Source: Pseudonocardia parietis
Lineage (GTDB): Bacteria; Actinomycetota; Actinomycetes; Mycobacteriales; Pseudonocardiaceae
Direction of reading: 5' to 3'
Length of the DNA stretch: 64,000 nt
Assembly: GCF_017876315.1 (NCBI RefSeq)
Contig: NZ_JAGINU010000001.1
Span: forward strand, 4,898,001-4,962,000
The position numbers and the translations under genes were made by a program. Each line of letters opens with the position of its first letter. The stretch's first letter is position 1. Below, in pieces: positions 8,044 through 16,282 of this stretch. The notes beneath the pieces were generated by a model. That model did not search any database. It worked only from the letters and a program-made list of their open reading frames with translations, and was not told the origin of the DNA.

Positions 8044-8262
8044 CCTACACCCGGCTCTGACCCGAACCGAGCTCGAAGCACGACGGCAGCCAGGTGAGCA
8101 CGACGGAGAACATCGACGCCAGGACGATCGGGAGCATCATGAGCGACCAGCCGATCGCCGGCAACGGGAGGCACTGAGACCGAGCTCCTCGGCGAGCGGC
8201 TGGGCGGCCGACGCCAGCACTGCCTCGTCTCCAGTTGACGACGTAGAGCGCGACCAGCAGCG
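8044..8262 (-). pseudogene. Remnant of an MFS transporter gene
   Basis: Read on the minus strand, the DNA encodes pieces of a transporter in different frames. The first is SFTALLVALYVVNW, then after a one-base shift DEAVLASAAQPLAEELGLSA, then after a large gap AIGWSLMMLPIVLASMFSVV followed by a stop. The first two read like the first transmembrane helix and following loop of sugar-acid/phthalate-type MFS permeases, and the last like an internal helix. No intact reading frame survives. Confidence 0.55.
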
Positions 8263-8311
8263 CTGTGAAGCTCCATGCCGGGTTATGGCCCGAGACGTGG
8301 TCGGCTCACCG

Positions 8312-8462
8312 TCACGGGTCGAGCGTGACGAGCAACGCGGGGTGGTCGGTGCTGCCGCGCAGATCGATCGACCGGGAGCCGGTCACGACCAGGCCGGACG
8401 TCGTGACGACGTGCTGGCGGCCGTCGTCACGGGCCCGGAGGTCGACGGTCACCACGTCGAAC
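8312..8462 (-). pseudogene. Isolated C-terminal piece of an endonuclease/exonuclease/phosphatase gene
   Basis: The minus strand reads a fragment with ADLRARDD-like VTVDLRARDDGRQHVV, then GLVVTGSRSIDLRGSTDHPA and LLVTLDP, then a stop. The SxDHPA segment is the conserved C-terminal Asp-His catalytic motif of the EEP phosphohydrolase fold. No start or N-terminal domain precedes it. The truncated EEP lipoprotein gene at 22142-22618 lacks exactly this end, so the two may descend from related genes. Confidence 0.58.
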
Positions 8463-8529
8463 AGACACCGGCACTGAGCGAGAGCAAACGCGCGGGTCGT
8501 GTAGGCCAGACGCGAGGCGCTGGTCGCTG

Positions 8530-8581
8530 GTCGCTGGTCGCCGGGAAGGTGCGCCGCGATGCGAACGGCTGACCGGCCGGG
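8530..8581 (+). pseudogene. Internally deleted copy of the gamma-carbonic anhydrase 3' end
   Basis: TCGCTGGTCGCCGG, GGGAAGGTGCGCCGCGA and GCGAACGGCTGACCGGCCGGG all occur at the 3' end of the intact gene (about 3220-3353) in the same order. Here two segments between them are missing. The longer deletion joins at a CGCGA repeat present at both of its ends. Just before it lie three copies of a 7-bp unit GCTGGTC. Confidence 0.7.
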
Positions 8582-8607
8582 GTACTCGACGAGCCCGCTG
8601 TCGCCTC

Positions 8608-9543
8608 TCAGAAGACGATGGTCGTGGTGTCGTTGAGCAGTACCCGGTCGTCACAGTGCGCCTCCACCGCACGCGCCAGCACGACCCGCTCGATATCGGC
8701 GCCGCGCCGGGCGATCTCCCGCACCGACTGACGGTGCGTGATCCGCGCGACGTCCTGCTCGATGATCGGACCCTCGTCCAGATCCTCGGTCACGTAGTGC
8801 GCCGTGGCCCCCACGAGCTTGACCCCACGCTTCTTCGCCTGGTCGTACGGCCCCGCACCGGCGAACGCGGGCAGGAACGAATGATGGATGTTGATCGCCG
8901 GAACCCCCACCCGGTGTAGGAAGTCACCGCTGAGCACCTGCATGTACCGGGCCAGCACGACGAGATCGACCCGCCCGTCGAGCAGATCGAGCTGCTGCTG
9001 CTCGGCCTGCTCCTTGGTCGCCTTGAACACCGGAATGTGGGCGAACGGGACATCGAACCCCGCCACGTCCTTCTCCAGATCCGGATGGTTCGACACCACC
9101 TGCACGACATCCACCGGCAGCTCACCACGCCGCCACCGCCACAGCAGATCCAGCAGGCAGTGGTCGAACTTCGACACGAACAGCGCCACCCGCTTCGGGA
9201 TCTCCGCCGCCGTCATCCGGAACTCCATACCCAGCCGGGTGGCCACCTCCGCCGCGAACTCCCGTTCCAGCGCGGGCAGCCGATCCAGGAACCCGGGCAG
9301 GTGGAACACGATCCGCTGGAAGAACTTCCCACCCTCGTGATCGGTGGAGTTCTGATCCGCCTGCACGATGTTCGCACCCCGGGCCTGCAGGAACGCCGTC
9401 ACCGACGCCACGATCCCCGGACCGTCCTGACAGGACATCAACAGATGCCCCTGGTCGTGCAGGGCCCCATCCCGGGCCCACTGGTCCCGCCGGTCCGGCG
9501 CCACGACGGTGGCGCGGGAGAGCTCTGACCTCGCCTCGTTCAT
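8608..9543 (-). CDS. purU: Formyltetrahydrofolate deformylase
   Basis: PurU hydrolyses 10-formyl-THF to formate and THF. The 311-residue protein has an N-terminal ACT domain (LLMSCQDGPGIVASVTAFLQ) and a C-terminal formyltransferase-fold catalytic domain. The latter carries INIHHSFLPAFAGAGPYDQA, with the catalytic His pair, and the Asp in HYVTEDLDEGPIIEQD. An AGGAGA ribosome site precedes the ATG at 9543, 22 bp after soxG, so it is the last gene of the sox-type operon. In methylamine or sarcosine oxidation the released methyl group enters as methylene-THF; PurU then lets excess formyl-THF leave as formate and recycles folate. Confidence 0.93.
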   Translation of the reverse strand: MNEARSELSRATVVAPDRRDQWARDGALHDQGHLLMSCQDGPGIVASVTAFLQARGANIVQADQNSTDHEGGKFFQRIVFHLPGFLDRLPALEREFAAEVATRLGMEFRMTAAEIPKRVALFVSKFDHCLLDLLWRWRRGELPVDVVQVVSNHPDLEKDVAGFDVPFAHIPVFKATKEQAEQQQLDLLDGRVDLVVLARYMQVLSGDFLHRVGVPAINIHHSFLPAFAGAGPYDQAKKRGVKLVGATAHYVTEDLDEGPIIEQDVARITHRQSVREIARRGADIERVVLARAVEAHCDDRVLLNDTTTIVF

Positions 9544-9565
9544 CAGATCTCCTGCATTCGGTTCG

Positions 9566-10222
9566 TCAGCTCCGCGGGAGCGGTGAGTGACCGTGCTCGG
9601 GCCCGGTCACGTCGATGCCGTACTCGGCGCCGGCGTCGAGCAGGACGTCGAACAGGTATTGGCCACTGGAGCGTTCGCAGTGCAGCAGGTAGGACGGTGT
9701 GGGGGTGTCGGGGTCGTCGTCGCGGATCAGGTCGGTGGCCAGGCCGGCGACCGAGGTGCGCAGCGCAGCGCCGGCCGGTGTGGAGTCGTGGTGCAGGTCG
9801 ATACCGCAGATCTTGGCCAGGACCTCGGCGCTGCGCCGCCCGCGCAGCCGGATCAGGGCCCGGCCGTGGGTCAGGTCCAGCACCGACACGAACTCACCCG
9901 TGGCCTGTGCGGCATGTTCGAGATGTTCGCGCAGCGGTCGGGCGGTGGCGGGTGGGCCGATGACCAGCCATTCCCCCGGCCCGGACCCGACCGCGAGCAC
10001 GGGGTGTCCGGCCTGTTCGGTGCGCACGGCCCGCCCGAACCGGGCACCGACGATGTCGCGCAGCGCCCCACCGAACGGGCCCCGGACCAGGACTTTGGCC
10101 CGGGCGGACTCGTCGGTGAGGGTGAGGTCGGCGGTGCTGCGCCGGGCACTGATCTGCCATCCGTCACGCTCGACAGGATCGGCTGCGGTGATCGGGGTCC
10201 GGGCCACGACGGTGTCAGGCAC
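9566..10222 (-). CDS. soxG: Sarcosine oxidase gamma subunit / N-methylglutamate dehydrogenase subunit D
   Basis: The 218-residue product matches the small gamma subunit of heterotetrameric sarcosine oxidase, which resembles a half of the GcvT/aminomethyltransferase fold (GEWLVIGP, VLDLTHGRALIRLRGRRSAE and GQYLFDVLLDAG are typical). GTG 10222 is taken as start: it overlaps the soxA stop (10217-10215) by 8 bp. An ATG further upstream would lie within soxA. It is part of soxB-soxD-soxA-soxG-purU. The same four-subunit architecture serves as N-methylglutamate dehydrogenase (MgdD), which fits the mgs and gmaS genes nearby. Confidence 0.88.
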   Translation of the reverse strand: MPDTVVARTPITAADPVERDGWQISARRSTADLTLTDESARAKVLVRGPFGGALRDIVGARFGRAVRTEQAGHPVLAVGSGPGEWLVIGPPATARPLREHLEHAAQATGEFVSVLDLTHGRALIRLRGRRSAEVLAKICGIDLHHDSTPAGAALRTSVAGLATDLIRDDDPDTPTPSYLLHCERSSGQYLFDVLLDAGAEYGIDVTGPEHGHSPLPRS

Positions 10223-13208
10223 GTTGGCGTTCTCCCTTCGGGTCGAAATGCGCATGCCCTTCGATCACCCGCGCGGTGATATCGGCCCCGTCGGGTAGGT
10301 GCACGGTGAGGCGGGTGCCGGGCGCGGCGAGGTCGGGATCGACCTGCCCGAGGCAGATCGAACGGCGCAGCGTCGGTGACATCCGCGACGAGGTGATCCG
10401 CCCGGCGATCCGCCCGTCCGCCCGCACGATCTGACTGGCCTCGGCCGGCACGACCCGGCTGTCCTCGGGCTGGATCGCCACCAACACCGGATAGTCCCCG
10501 TGTTCCTGCTGCCAGACGAGTTCGGGTTTACCGACGAAATCGGGCTTGTCGAGTTTGATCAACCCGCCCAGGCCGGCGGTGTAGCCCTGGGACAGCCCAT
10601 CGGTGTCCTGACCGACGATGAAATGCCCCTTCTCCAGGCGCAGGACCCGCTGTGCCTCCACCCCGAACGCCGCGATCCCCAGATCGTGGCCGGCCTCGAT
10701 GAGGTGTTCCCAGACGTGGAGGCCGTAGGAGGCCGGGACATGGATCTCATAGGAGAGTTCGCCGGTGAACCCGATCCGCCACAGCACACAGTCGGCGACC
10801 CCGGCCACGGTCCCGGTCCGGACCTGCATGTAGCCGAACGCATCGGAGCCCAGATCCACGTCAGTGACCCGGGCCAGGAGTTCCCGCGAGCGGGGCCCGG
10901 CCAAATTCATGCTCGCGTAGGCGGTGGTGACCGGGGTGACGTGCACCTGCCAGTCCGGGTGCGAGGTCTGCAACCAGTCCTCGACCCACTCCCACACCGT
11001 CGCCGCCCCCGACGACGTCGTCGACATCAGGTAGTGATCCTCACCGAGGCGGCCGGTGACGCCGTCGTCCATCACCACACCGTCGTCGGCACACATCACC
11101 CCGTAGCGCACCCCACCCACCGGCAGTTTCGACCACTTGTTGACATAGAGCAGGTTCAGCAGCTTCGCCACGTCCGGGCCGCGCAGGTCCAGCTTCCCGA
11201 TCGGGGTGACATCGATCAACCCCACCCGCTCACGCACCGCCCGCACCTCCGCGGCGGGGTCGCCGTAGTGCTCGGGGCGGATCCACTGCCCGGCCACCAA
11301 CGGCGCGGCGTCGTGACGCTCGTGCCAGGGCTGCATCGGGGAGTGGCGCACCGGCTCCGGGACCCGCCCGGCCAGAGCACCGAGCGTCACCGGCGCATAC
11401 ATCGGGCGCCACGTCGTCGTGCCGGTCTCGGCGATACTGCGCCCGGTCGCCTCGGCCAACACCGCGACCGCGTTGACCGTCTCCAGCTTGCCCTGCGTCG
11501 GGCCCATCGTGACCGTGGTGTAGCGCTTCACGAGCTCGACGGAGTCGTAGCCCTCCTTCACCGCACTGACGATGTCCTTCGACGACACGTCCTCACACAG
11601 ATCCACGAACCCGTGCGTGCTGCTACGGAACAACTCCGGATGCGGCGCCGGACGCAACGGCGGCACCGGCCGCGGGCCGTACCCCTCACCGGCCCCAAGG
11701 TCGGCGCCGGCGGCGGCACCGGCAGTGGCGGCCGTAGCCGTGGCGGCCCCGGCACCGACCGTGGCGGTGGCGGTGGCATCGGTAGCGGTGGTATCGGCGG
11801 GGGCGCCGACCTGCTGGTCGGGGCGGGTAGGGAGCTGTGCGCGGGTGACGCCGGCGGTGTGCGCGGCGCGGCGCGCGGCTTCCTGCCCGACCGCGCGGCC
11901 GTGCGCCACCAGCTCATCGGACGAGCCGTCCCCCACGACCCCGCCCGCCGCGAGCACCGAGTCCGGCAGCGCGGCCGGGTCGGGGACGAAGCGGGCCGAG
12001 CCGGGGTCATAGACCGGTAGGTCCCCGGCCATGTTCAGCAACGACGTCGGCGCGGTCCACCCGGTCGCGGTGACCAGCAGGTCACACGCGATCTGCGAAC
12101 CGTCGGACAGTGTCACCGAACGCACCGCGCCCCGGCCCTCGGCGCGCACCACGTGTTCGCCGCGGCGGGCGTCGACGACCGCGGCGATCTCCACCCCGGC
12201 CCGCCGCAGGTCCTCCACCGCCGCATCCCCGGAGCCGTTGGCGCTCATCACCACCGCCCGCTGCCCGGGGCGGACCGCATACAGGTTGATCAGGCGCCGG
12301 ACCGCGGTGGAGAGCATCACCCCGGGCAGATCGTTGCCCTCGAACACATACGGGCGCTCGATCAACCCCGGCGCGACCACGAACGACCGCGCCCGCGCCT
12401 TGATCAACCGCTCGAACACGTGCGGCAGCCCGCGCTGCACGATCGGAATCCAGTTGTCGTCATAGCGCGCGAGTGCCACCGAGTTGGTGAGGACCTCGAT
12501 ACCGGGCTCGGCCGCGACCTGCGCGCGCAGCTCCCGCAACGCCGCGAGATCGGCGGCGGTCCCCCAGCGCAGGTGCCCGCCGAGCTGGTGTTCTTCCTCG
12601 ACCAGCATCACCTGGGCGCCGGCGCGGGCTGCGGCCACGGCGGAGGCCATCCCGGCCGGGCCGCCGCCGGCGACGACGACGTCGGGGTGGGCGTAGCGCT
12701 TGTCGAACACCGCCCCGGACGGCTCCGCGGACACCGTGCCGGCGTGCACGAACTGGCGCAGGACCTTCTCATACATCGGCCACAACGGCTCGGGCTTGAT
12801 GAACGTCTTGTAGTAGAACCCGGTCGCCAGAAACCGGCCCACCAGACCGTTGACCGCCTTCAGGTCATACTTCAGCGACGGCCACGTGTTCTGCGACCGC
12901 ACCTCCATCCCCTCGGCCACCAACCGATGCGCGCCGCGCACGTTCGGCTCGTCACCGACCTGGACCATGCAGCCCGGGTCGTGGAAATCCGCGGTCTGGA
13001 TCCCCCGCGGGCGGTGGTACTTGTAGCTACGCGACAACACCCGCTCCCCCGCCGCCGCCAACGCCGAAGCGATCGTGTCCCCCGGGTGCGCGGTGCACGG
13101 TTTGCCGTTCCAGCGGAACTCCAGCAGCCGGGAGCGGTCGATCAGCTCACCGGGCTGCGGAGCCAGCCGCGCCGAGACCGTCGTGGTCGTGGTCGTGGCC
13201 GCGGTCAT
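10215..13208 (-). CDS. soxA: Sarcosine oxidase alpha subunit / N-methylglutamate dehydrogenase subunit C
   Basis: A 997-residue subunit. It has an N-terminal Fer2_4 ferredoxin-like domain (about 28-110), an FAD/NAD-binding pyridine nucleotide-disulfide oxidoreductase domain (about 175-450; VVVAGGGPAGMASAVAAARA) and a GcvT-like folate domain (about 600-980) that transfers the methyl carbon to THF. Between residues ~470 and 520 lies an Ala/Thr-rich low-complexity linker (TDATATATVGAGAATATAAT) that family members normally lack or have much shorter. The ATG at 13208 shares one base with the soxD stop (TGATG), showing tight coupling. The complex oxidises an N-methylated amino acid to the free amino acid, formaldehyde or methylene-THF and reduced flavin or NAD. 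Confidence 0.92.
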   Translation of the reverse strand: MTAATTTTTTVSARLAPQPGELIDRSRLLEFRWNGKPCTAHPGDTIASALAAAGERVLSRSYKYHRPRGIQTADFHDPGCMVQVGDEPNVRGAHRLVAEGMEVRSQNTWPSLKYDLKAVNGLVGRFLATGFYYKTFIKPEPLWPMYEKVLRQFVHAGTVSAEPSGAVFDKRYAHPDVVVAGGGPAGMASAVAAARAGAQVMLVEEEHQLGGHLRWGTAADLAALRELRAQVAAEPGIEVLTNSVALARYDDNWIPIVQRGLPHVFERLIKARARSFVVAPGLIERPYVFEGNDLPGVMLSTAVRRLINLYAVRPGQRAVVMSANGSGDAAVEDLRRAGVEIAAVVDARRGEHVVRAEGRGAVRSVTLSDGSQIACDLLVTATGWTAPTSLLNMAGDLPVYDPGSARFVPDPAALPDSVLAAGGVVGDGSSDELVAHGRAVGQEAARRAAHTAGVTRAQLPTRPDQQVGAPADTTATDATATATVGAGAATATAATAGAAAGADLGAGEGYGPRPVPPLRPAPHPELFRSSTHGFVDLCEDVSSKDIVSAVKEGYDSVELVKRYTTVTMGPTQGKLETVNAVAVLAEATGRSIAETGTTTWRPMYAPVTLGALAGRVPEPVRHSPMQPWHERHDAAPLVAGQWIRPEHYGDPAAEVRAVRERVGLIDVTPIGKLDLRGPDVAKLLNLLYVNKWSKLPVGGVRYGVMCADDGVVMDDGVTGRLGEDHYLMSTTSSGAATVWEWVEDWLQTSHPDWQVHVTPVTTAYASMNLAGPRSRELLARVTDVDLGSDAFGYMQVRTGTVAGVADCVLWRIGFTGELSYEIHVPASYGLHVWEHLIEAGHDLGIAAFGVEAQRVLRLEKGHFIVGQDTDGLSQGYTAGLGGLIKLDKPDFVGKPELVWQQEHGDYPVLVAIQPEDSRVVPAEASQIVRADGRIAGRITSSRMSPTLRRSICLGQVDPDLAAPGTRLTVHLPDGADITARVIEGHAHFDPKGERQRA

Positions 13209-13465
13209 CAGGTCGCCCCCTGGGCGCGGTGGGCGTGGTGGGAGTTGGTGGCGGTGTCACGCTCCACGGCGAAATACCGGCGGCACCCCGCCCGGTGATA
13301 CCACGACTCCGCCACCGTCCCGAGCGGGTTCGACTTCGCATACAGGAACCGGCGCCACTGCTGCGCAGACACCGTCTCCACCTCCGGGCGCGCCCGACGC
13401 TCACCGCCATAACGGAACTCGGTCACATTGCGGGGCCCGCACCACGGGCACGACAGCACCATCAT
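13208..13465 (-). CDS. soxD: Sarcosine oxidase delta subunit / N-methylglutamate dehydrogenase subunit B
   Basis: An 85-residue zinc-binding small subunit, with CPWCG at the N-terminus and WYHRAGCRRYF near residues 55-65 giving the Cys/His zinc ligands seen in the family. It starts MMVLS, so ATG 13465 or 13462 may be used. Its stop overlaps the soxA start. The gap to soxB (144 bp) is unusually long for this operon and is filled with short direct repeats. Confidence 0.9.
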   Translation of the reverse strand: MMVLSCPWCGPRNVTEFRYGGERRARPEVETVSAQQWRRFLYAKSNPLGTVAESWYHRAGCRRYFAVERDTATNSHHAHRAQGAT

Positions 13466-13512
13466 CTACGTGTTCACCTCTCCACAGCCGCGCACGCAGC
13501 CGGAAACAGTCG

Positions 13513-13606
13513 GTCGGCTCGCTCGGGTCGCTCGCTCGGGCCGTCGGCTCGCTCGGGTCGCTCGAGTCGCTCGAGTCGGTCGGGTCGGTCGGGTCGGTCG
13601 GGACTC
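13513..13606. repeat. Short direct repeats between soxB and soxD
   Basis: A perfect 22-bp direct repeat occurs at 13513-13534 and 13543-13564 (each contains GGCTCGCTCGGGTCGCTCG). A run of TCGGTCGGG units follows, up to the soxB stop. The other sox junctions overlap, so this is an expanded spacer; it is not protein coding. Confidence 0.7.
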
Positions 13607-13609
13607 GGG

Positions 13610-14911
13610 CTAGTGGCCGACCGCGGCGGCACCCTTCTCACCCACCAACCGGCCCGCGGCGAACCGCTCGATACCGAACGCCGAAATGATCTCCGGGGGG
13701 CGGCCGTGCGCGATGCAGTCGGCCATCGCCTCCCCCGACACCGGACCGGCCTTGAACCCGTAGGTCCCCCACCCCACATCGACGTAGAAACCCTCCACCC
13801 CGGTCGGGCCCATGATCGGCGAGTAGTCCGGCGTCATGTCACACAGACCCGCCCACTGGCGCAGCAACCGCATCTTCGACAGAGCGGGCATGAGTTCCAG
13901 GACGTGCCCGCCCAGGCCTTCGGTGAACTCCAACGATCCCCGGATCGAGTAGGAGGCGAACGGGTCCACACTGGCCCCGAACACCAACTCACCACGGTCG
14001 GTCTGGCTGACATAGACGTGCAGCGTCCCGGACACCACCACCGTGTCCAGGAACGGCTTGACCGGCTCGGTCACCGCCGCCTGCAACGGGAACGTCTGCA
14101 CCGGCATCTCCACCCCGGCCATATCCGAGATCAACGTCGACCAGCCCGCCGTGCAGTTCACCACCACCGGCGCCGAGACCCGGCCCTGGTCGGTCTGCAC
14201 CCCGGTCACCTTCCCGGCGTCGACGTCGATACCGGTCACCGTGGTCTTCTGATGAATGTGCACCCCGTGCGCGTCCGCCCCCCGCGCGTACCCCCACACC
14301 ACCGCGTCGTGGCGCACGATCCCACCCGGCGGGTGATACAGCGCCCCCAGGATCGGATACCGCGCATACGGCGACACATCCATGTGCGGGACCAGCTTCT
14401 TCACCTCGCCCGGATCGATCACATCCGAATCGACGTCCTGGAGCTTGTTGACCTCCGCCCGCCACCGCATCGTCCGCAACGACGAGTCGTTGTGCGCCAA
14501 GGTCATGTGCCCACGCTGGGAGAACATCACATTGAAGTTCAGATCCGCGGCCAGATGCTCATACAACTTCACCGAACGGTCATAGAACCGCACACCCTCC
14601 GGCGTCAGATAGTTCGACCGCAAGATCGCCGTGTTACGCCCCGAACCACCACCACCGATATAGGACTTCTCCAACACAGCGACATTCGTGATCCCATGAT
14701 TCACAGCCAGGTAATACGCCGTCGCCAGACCATGCACACCACCACCGATGATGATCACGTCATAGGTATCGGCGAGGTCATGACCCCGCCACGCCCGCGG
14801 CCACTGCGCATCCGACACACCATGCTGAAACAGACTCCACGCGGAGTAACCACGGAGCTTGCCGTTCCCGTTGGTGCGGGACGCGGCGTGGCCGTTGCTG
14901 GAGATGGCCAT
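13610..14911 (-). CDS. soxB: Sarcosine oxidase beta subunit / N-methylglutamate dehydrogenase subunit A
   Basis: The 433-residue FAD-dependent amine oxidase subunit (DAO fold) catalyses oxidation of the N-methyl amine. The dinucleotide-binding segment DVIIIGGGVHGLATAYYLA lies at about residues 50-68. The flavin-linked GGGGSGRNTAILRSNYL and the C-terminal YVDVGWGTYGFKAGP, typical of soxB/MgdA, are present. The ATG at 14911 has a strong AGGAGG site; longer in-frame starts have no such site or similarity. It is the first gene of the minus-strand operon. The conserved 35-bp block at 15027-15061 lies 116 bp upstream. Sarcosine and N-methylglutamate specificity cannot be separated from the sequence alone. 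Confidence 0.92.
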   Translation of the reverse strand: MAISSNGHAASRTNGNGKLRGYSAWSLFQHGVSDAQWPRAWRGHDLADTYDVIIIGGGVHGLATAYYLAVNHGITNVAVLEKSYIGGGGSGRNTAILRSNYLTPEGVRFYDRSVKLYEHLAADLNFNVMFSQRGHMTLAHNDSSLRTMRWRAEVNKLQDVDSDVIDPGEVKKLVPHMDVSPYARYPILGALYHPPGGIVRHDAVVWGYARGADAHGVHIHQKTTVTGIDVDAGKVTGVQTDQGRVSAPVVVNCTAGWSTLISDMAGVEMPVQTFPLQAAVTEPVKPFLDTVVVSGTLHVYVSQTDRGELVFGASVDPFASYSIRGSLEFTEGLGGHVLELMPALSKMRLLRQWAGLCDMTPDYSPIMGPTGVEGFYVDVGWGTYGFKAGPVSGEAMADCIAHGRPPEIISAFGIERFAAGRLVGEKGAAAVGH

Positions 14912-15026
14912 GAACTTCCTCCTGGGGAGACGGCCGGTCGGACGGGTCGCCGTGGTGGAACCGAATCGGAGGGCCCGCCCCGCGTGAGGCGTCCGGCGCA
15001 GCCGGGGCTGCGACCACTCACCCGCC

Positions 15027-15061
15027 AAGGTGTGGTTATAGAACCATTAACGAGGCAACAC
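15027..15061 (-). promoter_or_regulatory. 35-bp operator/promoter block upstream of soxB
   Basis: Read on the minus strand, this block begins GTGTTGCCTCGTTAATGGTT and ends ACCACACCTT. It matches 16048-16082 (upstream of mgsA) at 31 of 35 positions. Its centre TGGTTATAGAACCA (15033-15046, plus strand) is an inverted repeat of the TGGT-Nn-ACCA type bound by FadR/GntR regulators. A GntR gene starts 98 bp away. The rest of 14912-15158 holds only the soxB leader and the start of the GntR gene. Confidence 0.75.
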
Positions 15062-15158
15062 TCCGGGCCGAGGAATGTCAACCCCGTCACAGCCCCCACG
15101 ATCCCGCCCCCGGCCGGACGTGGCGGGTGACGCCGCAGGCCGGAGGTAGGGTTGACCC

Positions 15159-15950
15159 ATGGCGCGGCCGGTGACATCCACGAAGCTGACGCAGGCTGTG
15201 GCTGATCACCTGCGCACGTTGATCCACCGGGGCGAGGTCGGACCCGCCGAGCGGCTCCCCCCGGAGCGCGAGCTCGCCGAGCAGCTGGGCGTGGCACGCA
15301 TCAGCCTCCGGGAAGCGATCAAGCAGCTTCGCGACGAGGGCTACGTCGAGGTCAAGCGCGGGGCGACGGGCGGCACCTACGTCACCGAGCTCAGCCGGCC
15401 GGCGGCCGCGTGGCGGGCCCGGATGCGTACGCAGGACGGCGAGATCGACGACATCCTGGACTTCCGGATCGCACTCGAGACCGAAGCCGCCGTCCTCGCG
15501 GCCCGCCGGCACGATCGGAACGATCTCATCGCCCTCCAGAAGGCGATCGACGCACTGCGCGACACCGACGGACGGGCGACGTTCCGCCAAGCCGACTCGC
15601 AGTTCCATCTCGCCCTGGCCCGGGCGGCCCGCAGCGACCGGCTCGCGGAGGCGATCGAGGCGTCGCGCGGCGACCTCTTCAGCCCGCACGACCTGCTCCC
15701 CTACGCCGAGCCGGTCGAGGAGACGCTGCGTGACCACCAGCAGATTCTCGACACGGTGACGGCGCGGGACGGCGACAGCGCGGCCCGCATCATGCGCGAG
15801 CACCTGGACCGCACCCGGGCCCAGCTCCGGCGCATCGTCTTCGGCGACGAGGACGACTCGACCGAGCCTCCGAGCCGGGAACCTGCCGCGCAGCCTCCCG
15901 CCGGTACTCCTGCCCGAGGCCGCGGAAAGGGCACCCGCAGCGCCTCGTGA
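15159..15950 (+). CDS. FadR-subfamily GntR transcriptional regulator
   Basis: This 263-residue regulator has an N-terminal GntR winged helix (LPPERELAEQLGVARISLRE, then LRDEGYVEVKRGATGGTYV). A C-terminal FCD ligand domain follows, with the metal-site pattern D-x3-R near IDDILDFRIALE and histidines in ADSQFHLALARA and REHLDRTRAQL. A Pro/Arg-rich tail ends it. It stands between two operons with near-identical 35-bp upstream blocks that contain TGGT...ACCA palindromes, so it is the obvious candidate regulator of both the sox and mgs operons. The inducer may be a methylated amine or its glutamyl product; that is inference. Confidence 0.9.
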   Translation: MARPVTSTKLTQAVADHLRTLIHRGEVGPAERLPPERELAEQLGVARISLREAIKQLRDEGYVEVKRGATGGTYVTELSRPAAAWRARMRTQDGEIDDILDFRIALETEAAVLAARRHDRNDLIALQKAIDALRDTDGRATFRQADSQFHLALARAARSDRLAEAIEASRGDLFSPHDLLPYAEPVEETLRDHQQILDTVTARDGDSAARIMREHLDRTRAQLRRIVFGDEDDSTEPPSREPAAQPPAGTPARGRGKGTRSAS

Positions 15951-16047
15951 GGCGAACGGGGCGAACGGGGCGAACGCACGGCCGACGGTGACCCGGCGGC
16001 CCGGCCGCCCCACCCGTCCCACCAGGGTTGACTTTTGCTCGGGTTCG

Positions 16048-16082
16048 GTGTTGCCTCGGCAATGGTACTAAAACCACACCTT
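16048..16082 (+). promoter_or_regulatory. 35-bp operator/promoter block upstream of mgsA
   Basis: This plus-strand block starts GTGTTGCCTCG, contains TGGTACTAAAACCA (16063-16076) and ends ACCACACCTT. It is the second copy of the block at 15027-15061 (4 differences in 35). It lies 200 bp before the mgsA start. The rest of the 332-bp gap 15951-16282 has a GGCGAACGG triplet repeat near 15954-15976 and no gene. Confidence 0.75.
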
Positions 16083-16282
16083 CGAGCCGCCCGTCCAGCC
16101 GAGCACGGCCACGGCCACCACCGGCGCGCGGACGACCCCCACGGCGTCGACCGGCAGCGACCGGACCGGCGCCGTGAACGATTCCCGCGAAGGGGCGATC
16201 CCGTGGGTGACCCATCCGCTACCGCCACGCCGGGGCAGGACGGACGGCAGGCGTAGACCGAGCATCGAGAAGGGAGGCAGCC

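Noticed and set aside
8044..8262. Small intact membrane protein gene
   Set aside because: The hydrophobic pieces are in different frames with stops between and lack a start.
8608..9543. PurU as a biosynthetic purine enzyme
   Set aside because: It carries the ACT domain and deformylase signature, and context is methyl-group oxidation; GAR transformylase lacks the ACT domain.
10500..12020. 506-codon frame opposite soxA
   Set aside because: Arg/His/Gly-rich antisense shadow of a clearly conserved gene.
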